DNA of 64,000 nt from Plantago elongata (lineage: Eukaryota > Streptophyta > Magnoliopsida > Lamiales > Plantaginaceae): NCBI GenBank assembly GCA_036897095.1, contig JAYMSP010000167.1, positions 1 to 64,000 on the forward strand, written 5' to 3'. The notes below the pieces were generated by a model, which was given only the letters and a program-made list of their open reading frames with translations, was not told the origin of the DNA and searched no databases. Position numbers and translations under genes: made by a program. The first letter of the stretch is position 1. Every line of letters starts with the position of its first letter. Positions 58,238 to 64,000 of this stretch are shown here, one piece after another.

Positions 58238-61200
58238 TCAAGCTGCAGGCGACGGCTTGCCCTCTATGGCAGGGGCCTGTTTGAACTGAAATACACCAGC
58301 CAGTCCTCGTCCCTTGGCCATCTGTTCGATTTCTGCTAGCTTTGCCTTCAGAGCCTCTACCTCCTTCTCTAATGCTTCATCTTGTTGCCTCAATGCCTGA
58401 ATATGGATTTAAAGGTTAGTTTTCAATGTGCAAGATAATTAACTTGTGAAGTTGGTTGAAAATCAATTGCTTGTTCCCTGAAAGTTAAAACTAAGTATCG
58501 ACATACCCCGTGTAATCACCTAAAAAATGTATATACCCCGTGTTATAGTTTTCTCACTTTCTGGCAGGTACAGTCAAGTCGTTTGTAAAAGAAACGGGGA
58601 ATATGTATTAAGCATGCAATCCTTGAAGGTTTAACAGTAGTTTTTCAAGTTCCAGGATGAAGACAAAGTTGAGTAGGCGACAAACTCCACAGGTACCAAA
58701 TGTACCCTTTTTTTTTCTCATACGATTAACTTGCCAGATTGAGATCATGGCATCTTACCTCCAATTCATTTCTTCGGGCTTCCTCTTTCTTGGCTTCTGA
58801 TCGAGCACTTCTTTGCACCTCAAATACCAGGGCAGCCACTCCAACCTTAATCACAGACGACATATTTGGTAGAAATTAAGGAAAAGTTGCACATTCACGT
58901 TATAAGAAAGATGGTTCTAAAAATGAATCTCAAGAAGCCCTGCCGTACGAATAAATAATTTGAAATTAACAAGTTTTGAGAATCAACCAAGTACTGAGAT
59001 TAATGAAAAACAGGTCTTTATTTTGGGGAATAAATCTGTCTCTTTCATAGCTTTCAATTATGTAGAGGTTTTACTTACTCCGTTTTTATGTAGAAAATTC
59101 TGAAGTCAGTGAATAATCTTGACAGTACAGCAAATTGTGTCATTTTTCAGGTAGACAACAGCTTTAGGTTTGAAAATAATAAAAACCATGTTAAATTACC
59201 AATGCCGGATGTCACTGTATCTTGTAATCCTAATAAGTAGCTCATTCTAATAGCACATAAGAAAGTCAAGACTCGAGAGAAGATACTTGTTTTAAGATAA
59301 TAAGAGGCATGAAAAATTACCAATATTGGATCTATTAGGTTGGTCATTCTAATAGCTCGTAAGAAAATCAAGAATCAAATATACCACAGTGCCCCCACTA
59401 CATATTACTGTGGCAAAAGTGTGAGTAGATGCGGAATGAGGTGGTTGGTTCATATTAGTAGGGCATATCTCATCACTGGTTTTCCACATTCCAGTGAACC
59501 CTAGAATTATGACAGGCAACATGTTGCTCAAGGAGAACCCCAAATTGTGAAAATTACAGGGTAGGATGACCATCCTCAAACATATGGAGCTCATATGCGT
59601 TTACATGTACTTGGATCAAGTTTTCTTGGCGATACTTTTTCTCAAAAATAGCAACCCTAAAGATCTAGTTAGGCCAGTAAATATCAATTGGAATTAAGTG
59701 TTTGGAGTGGTCTAAATTCTAAAAGAGAGCTTACCGAAAAGACAAAGAATTCTCCCAGCATATCTACAGCAGCTTGAACAGCTTTCTCTTCATTAAGAGG
59801 TCGAATTTCTACATCAGTAGCATGGCCGTATATTCGTCTTTGCATAGTTGTACTTATTCGATGATTGGACTGGTTACAAAAAAGACAAATAGTCAGTCAT
59901 GCATTACCAATCTACCAATCTATGAGTGAATATATCTTTACAAGGAAATAGGCCATATCAATATCAAACAAGCCATGCAAGTCAATGCACACATACATCA
60001 TGGAATGGAAAATTAACACCAGAATTTTAGTGGCACTTATTAGAAATACACATTCATCCACAAATCAGATGCATAGTTAGTTCTACGGTTACCATGGAGC
60101 ATTAAATAAGGAATACATTGTTCAGTCCTCACGCTAGCGCGTTATACTGGTAGTGGTATATGGAATGGCTCCCGGCCTATTTATAACATCTATGAAACAT
60201 TTTGACTGGATTATAAGCATGAATAGTATAAGAGAAGACAATCGTGAGTCAACACAATATGAGTGCATGATCACCATAAGGTAGGATCACTATCTGAAAA
60301 TGATCTAAAGAGTATTATTGAATTTTGAGTCACAGGGTAACAGTTTACACACACACACACACACACACACAAAAAGTAAGATTTCATTGGGAAATATGAT
60401 AACAAGCACTATAAGTCTGTATAAGATAGACGCCCTTAACTTCCCCAAGAAACATACAAGCCACATCTCCATTGCCATTGCCATCTCACCATACACTCCA
60501 AACTGCTATTTGTAACATATGCAAATGACACTGCTATCTATTCATCATGTTAGTATAATTTGATTTACTTGATGCTGCAGAATGCAGAATTAACCATTAC
60601 TAAGCAAATAGTTCAATAAATTAGTTAAAGGGATAGAAACCTGGGTGAATCAACACCAGATCATTCTTATTTTGTTACATGGTCAAAATGCCAACAATTA
60701 AAAAAATAAAAAATCCCTGTGCCCTTGGTATATTTGTCACAATTAGCAGTCAAACAATAGGTGAAGTCGTGAAGATATATACTATGGAGCATTTTGTCAG
60801 CTCATGTATTCACACTAATGTATCATACCGAGAACTAAAAAATATCATCCTGAACATTAACTCAGTATAGTTTCAGCTCAGTGAAGTATTCTGTCATGTT
60901 CTTAATCCCGATATCCACTCCTTGACAGTAAGTCAGTAACTACTACCTCAGTTGGGAGCTGAGACATGTTCAATTTGTAATCACACCTATGAATTCAACT
61001 ACAACAAAGACATGCTACTAATCACTTATGATTTCCAACACTCAATTACTCATTGAAGCAAAATTAGTTTAATCACTCAGTAAATGTATTCGTCATTTTA
61101 TTGCACTCAAGTCATCAATCACAATTCACAAATCACCCCTAAATCCTAAATTGAGCATTCCCTATATAAGAGACAAACTGATCAATAGCTCAAACATCAA

Positions 61201-61507
61201 GAAAGAGATATAATTTCCTCTACATTGCAGTAAAACAACACAATCAAAGTCTGAAATGCAAAAACCCATCACATTCCCAATCTAAAATGCCAAACAAAAC
61301 CTATCAAAAGCGATCACTTTCAGACATTCGATTTATATACGGGACACAGCAAAACATAAAAAGTGAAATGATGAAAACCTGAGCGATGCTGATGATGAAA
61401 GTTCTGAACTTTGGATGGAGCCCAGCCGATTTCTTGAGCCTAGCGGCAATGGGTTTGCTGAGAGTTTTTATAGCAAGTGTTCCAAGCTTTAATAAAGGAA
61501 GGACCAT
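58238..61507 (-). CDS. OPA3: OPA3-like protein
   Basis: Plant member of the optic atrophy 3 family, small proteins associated with mitochondria in animals; the plant role is not established. Exons in transcript order: 61507-61379, 59869-59735, 58845-58759, 58396-58238, all in phase 0, giving 169 aa. Exon 1 is the family signature MVLPLLKLGTLAIKTLSKPI, then AARLKKSAGLHPKFRTFIIS. Exon 2: STTMQRRIYGHATDVEIRPL, NEEKAVQAAVDMLGEFFVFS. Exon 3: VGVAALVFEVQRSARSEAKK. Exon 4 is a coiled coil (ALRQQDEALEKEVEALKAKL, AEIEQMAKGRGL) and a short tail ending GKPSPAA. The start and all junctions agree with the family. An (AC)n microsatellite (about 60349-60371) sits in the large first intron. Confidence 0.95.
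60348..60371. repeat. (AC)n microsatellite in OPA3-like intron 1
   Basis: About 11-12 uninterrupted AC dinucleotides. Confidence 0.9.
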
Positions 61508-62199
61508 TACTTATCGATCCAGCACAATGACTCAATCTTGCTGAATGATCTTGAAATTGGTTATGTTTGGGAAATGGGCAGTTCTTGTTTATACAAGTCC
61601 GATAAGGAGAATGTTTGCTGAAGAAGAAATCGGAAGTCAAGATGAGGTAGCGTTTCTTGAAAAGAAAGATATACTGAAGAAAACAAAAACAAAAATGTTT
61701 AGAGCCGTCACAGTTTCAGCAGGCGTGTTGATGAGGAATTGGAAATTGTTTCGAATGTTACTTGGAGAGAACGAATAGTCCAATTAGAATTAGGGATTGA
61801 CTTTTTCTGCTTCATTTGTACCTAATTAAACACCATGGCGCATGATTGAATAGCATCGCTCTTGGACCTACGCAGGTGCCTTTCCAGGAAAGGGGAGGCC
61901 GCTATGTGAGGGATCATGGCAAGTTAGCCAGTTCGGTCCGGCTGATCCGCTTTGACCAATTTAATATGATTTTAAACTTGTTCTGGTTTGATATTGGAGC
62001 TCATGGATCTGCTGGGCCTAAATTCTCAAGCCGGTACGGGGTTCGGCCTAACATATATACTATGTGCTCTATATTATAGTAAAAAATTATATGAGTTGTG
62101 TGATTGTATACTTAATTTAAATTAAATACCTTGACAAAAAATGATGTACAAAATAAAGACCATAAAAGTTTAAATTCAAGTTTGATAAGTAGTGTTATT
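61508..62199. other. Upstream region of the OPA3-like gene
   Basis: Contains the 5' leader and promoter of the minus-strand gene. A plus-strand frame at 61545-61778 (77 aa) overlaps the leader and shows no family similarity. CGCAGGTGCCTTTCCAGG and TTCGGTCCGGCTGATCC near 61870-61950 are GC-richer, of unknown origin. Confidence 0.35.
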
Positions 62200-62465
62200 T
62201 TTTGAGTCGAGTATCTCGAGCTCGAACTCAATCGAGCCGAGGTTCGGTTCGTTAACAAAACAAGTAAAAAACGAGCTCGAGCTCGAAAAATACAAGCTTG
62301 AATCTATAAAAATATGTATAAAAAATTATAATATTAAAATAATTACTCTTAACGAGCTTTATGAGCCGAACCGAGCTCGACTCGATAACGAAACGAATAT
62401 GAATTCGGGCTCAAGCTCGATTTGAAATAGCTTAGCGTATTGAGCCATCGGTAAGGCTCGACTCT
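62200..62465. repeat. GAGCTCG-type dispersed repeat
   Basis: TATCTCGAGCTCGAACTCAA and AACGAGCTCGAGCTCGAAAA on the left, an AT-rich centre (AAAAATATGTATAAAAAATT, AATTACTCTTAACGAGC), then GAACCGAGCTCGACTCG and GGGCTCAAGCTCG on the right. The centre is almost the same as in 54780-55030. Confidence 0.65.
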
Positions 62466-62906
62466 CACATTCCTCTTCTCCAAATTATCGTTGGTCATAT
62501 CAAGTCACACCGTAATGGAGGTAGATATTAGATCTGACCAAACTCAAATGTAAAACTGAAATTCGAATTGAAAATATAGTTGAAGTACCCCAATCATGAC
62601 CGAGATACGGTTGACGCTTTTAAACCGTCAACCGTAATTCTAATCGTCGATTATGTGATGATTTCAACTGCCAGTTTGGTTAATCGGCGGTTAACTGAAA
62701 ATCGTTGTATTTTGAACTTTATACTAGTATATATGTTCATTTTCGTTGTTTTTATTCAAATAATCACCTTTTCCTTTCTTTTTTAAATAAAATTGGGATT
62801 TTTAAATAAATCGTAACTGTATAAATTTTGGGATGAATCCAAAAGAATGCAATTCGAGTTCGGATTGTTATATATCAAAACTGAGGTTTCAAACAAATTT
62901 AAGATT
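62466..62906. other. Intergenic DNA
   Basis: No gene. An inverted ACGGTTGACG / CCGTCAACCGT pair lies at 62608-62633. Confidence 0.35.
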
Positions 62907-63199
62907 GAACGAAATTTTATATTTCGGATTGTATTTGATTCGATCCGATCTATATACACACCTCTAATTACGGACTGTGAATAAGTTGTTATCTTTTTTA
63001 AAACTAGCTGTCATGATACAGTTTGACTTTTAAGAGAAACTACCAGCAAATGCATTGAGCGAAATTTTATATTTCGGATCTTCAATCCGATCTATACATA
63101 CGTCTCTAACTACGGACTACGATTAAGTTGTTATCTTTTTTAAAATTAGCTGAGATGATAAAGTTTGACTTTTAGAAGAAACTACCAGCAAATCCATTG
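62907..63199. repeat. 150-bp tandem duplication
   Basis: Unit 1 at 62907 and unit 2 at 63057 share CGAAATTTTATATTTCGGAT, CCGATCTATA, ACGGACT, TAAGTTGTTATCTTTTTTAA and GAAACTACCAGCAAAT. The second unit is slightly shorter near its start, and many single differences suggest an older event. No coding content. Confidence 0.8.
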
Positions 63200-63916
63200 T
63201 AGCTCTGCCCATGTTCCTCGTGAACTCATCGATCACACAAGCATGGAGAATCTCATAATTCATAAATACCAAATATGTACTTTCTGGGGCCGCAAATGAC
63301 CTGTAATTATCAGGTGCGGTGATCTCTTGTCTTGCTGTAGTAGTGTAAATAAATTTCCTACCGTATTCTTGTTTCAAATCTCTATTCTCATCACCAGTGC
63401 CCTTTTAACTCATTAGGCTTGTACATTTTCATTGTGGTAACTGGTAATAGCGGAGAAAAACACATTTTTGGAAAAGCTACTACATACTTACTTTGAATAT
63501 GCTATAGATAAGTCGAACGGTAAAGAAGTTGGAGGTACCAGTGCGAGATAATATGATCCAGTACCCAACCATCAGAAAACTTGAATTCTCAAACCAAATT
63601 CCAGTGTGGAAGAAATTGGAGTTGCAGATAAGAAAAGATTCTCGCAAATTAATTGTTTTCTTTTTTTTCCAACGAAGGACACGTTGAGGGACTTGCATTT
63701 GCAATTAGCCCACCAACATATACAGCATCTCTTCTGTGTCCACATGCATGATGGAGATTTATGAGGGAAAAGAATGAAAGTTGAGGTCTTTTTAGTAGAG
63801 TATTCTAACTACTACTCTTGTTCTTTATATCACATGCTTACTCGTTTTATATATATGTACTACTTTTCTGAGGATTCTTTCTCACCAGTCACCACCAAAG
63901 ACAACAAACACATAGA
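63200..63916. other. Intergenic DNA before the last gene
   Basis: A minus-strand frame (63123-63377) includes MGRATMDLLV-type sequence but partly overlaps the tandem duplication and has no family match. 63690-63916 looks like promoter for the gene at 63917, with a TATA-like run at 63845-63856. Confidence 0.35.
63845..63856 (+). promoter_or_regulatory. Putative TATA box of the right-edge gene
   Basis: TTTTATATATAT, about 61-72 bases upstream of the ATG at 63917. The leader that follows is C/A-rich (CACCAGTCACCACCAAAGAC), typical of plant 5' leaders. Confidence 0.5.
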
Positions 63917-64000
63917 ATGATCAAACTTGTTCTCCTCCTCCTTATTTCCATGTCCATGTTCTTCTCCACCTTATCTTCAGGCCCCAATGCATTACAAAAT
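63917..64000 (+). CDS. Secreted protein, N-terminus only (runs off the window)
   Basis: The frame starts MIKLVLLLLISMSMFFSTLS, then SGPNALQN, and is open to the window edge. The first 20 or so residues are a typical signal peptide with a Lys after the Met and a Leu/Met/Phe core. The leader and TATA placement support a real gene start. The product cannot be identified from 28 residues; a secreted peptide, inhibitor or enzyme are all possible. Confidence 0.55.
   Translation, partial: MIKLVLLLLISMSMFFSTLSSGPNALQN

Noticed and set aside
61545-61778. 77-aa plus-strand frame upstream of the OPA3-like gene
   Set aside because: It overlaps the antisense of the OPA3 leader and has no family similarity, context or leader of its own.

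Overview
This is nuclear DNA of a flowering plant, most likely a eudicot. The evidence is AT-rich intergenic DNA, GT-AG introns, plant-only gene families (ROP, RABA1, WOX9, type I MADS, PMEI) and a dense layer of plant transposons. I cannot fix the family or species from sequence alone. All exon structures were assembled by hand from splice signals and family similarity; in each multi-exon gene the intron phases close without a break.

Genes, left to right: a seven-exon ROP/RAC small GTPase (+, 2537-3863); a single-exon type I M-alpha MADS-box gene (+, 10013-10627); a WOX9/STIMPY-type homeobox gene (+, 26348-28796); a two-exon RABA1 (Rab11-type) GTPase (+, 34468-35429); a one-exon small membrane protein (-, 37212-37550); a seven-exon PP28/PDAP1-type phosphoprotein (-, 38830-43787); an eight-exon, plastid-predicted membrane protein of unknown function (-, 47484-53498); a PMEI-type inhibitor (-, 57120-57677); a four-exon OPA3-like gene (-, 58238-61507); and the signal-peptide exon of a gene running off the right edge (+, 63917-64000). 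The genes look like independent plant transcription units. They cover polarity and trafficking (ROP, RABA1), development (WOX9, MADS), cell wall (PMEI) and organelles (OPA3-like, the plastid protein). Nothing suggests a gene cluster or operon.

Between and inside the genes lies a readable record of transposition. A degenerate minus-strand LTR retrotransposon occupies 4649-8183, bounded by a 5-bp duplication TGTAC, with a SINE inside one LTR. A Pack-MULE-like element lies at 11407-12540 (9-bp duplication TTGTAGATA). A second MULE-like element at 31232-32764 carries a nested hAT-like element at 31311-32025 (8-bp duplication ATTCAAGT). A related hAT-like element is at 45261-45525 (GTTTTAAG). Two large fold-back elements lie at 22355-23130 and 24648-25267, and two Stowaway-type MITEs at 19729-19917 and 38233-38423. 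A short tRNA-derived SINE family has at least five copies, one of them split by a small MITE.

The most interesting observation is that the two hAT-like elements share an internal tRNA-like module (A-box and B-box) at a similar place. Next in interest are a 154-bp tRNA-like unit duplicated in tandem at 55441-55750 and the unknown plastid protein. I found no CRISPR array, rRNA or intact tRNA gene, and no clearly new multi-gene system.
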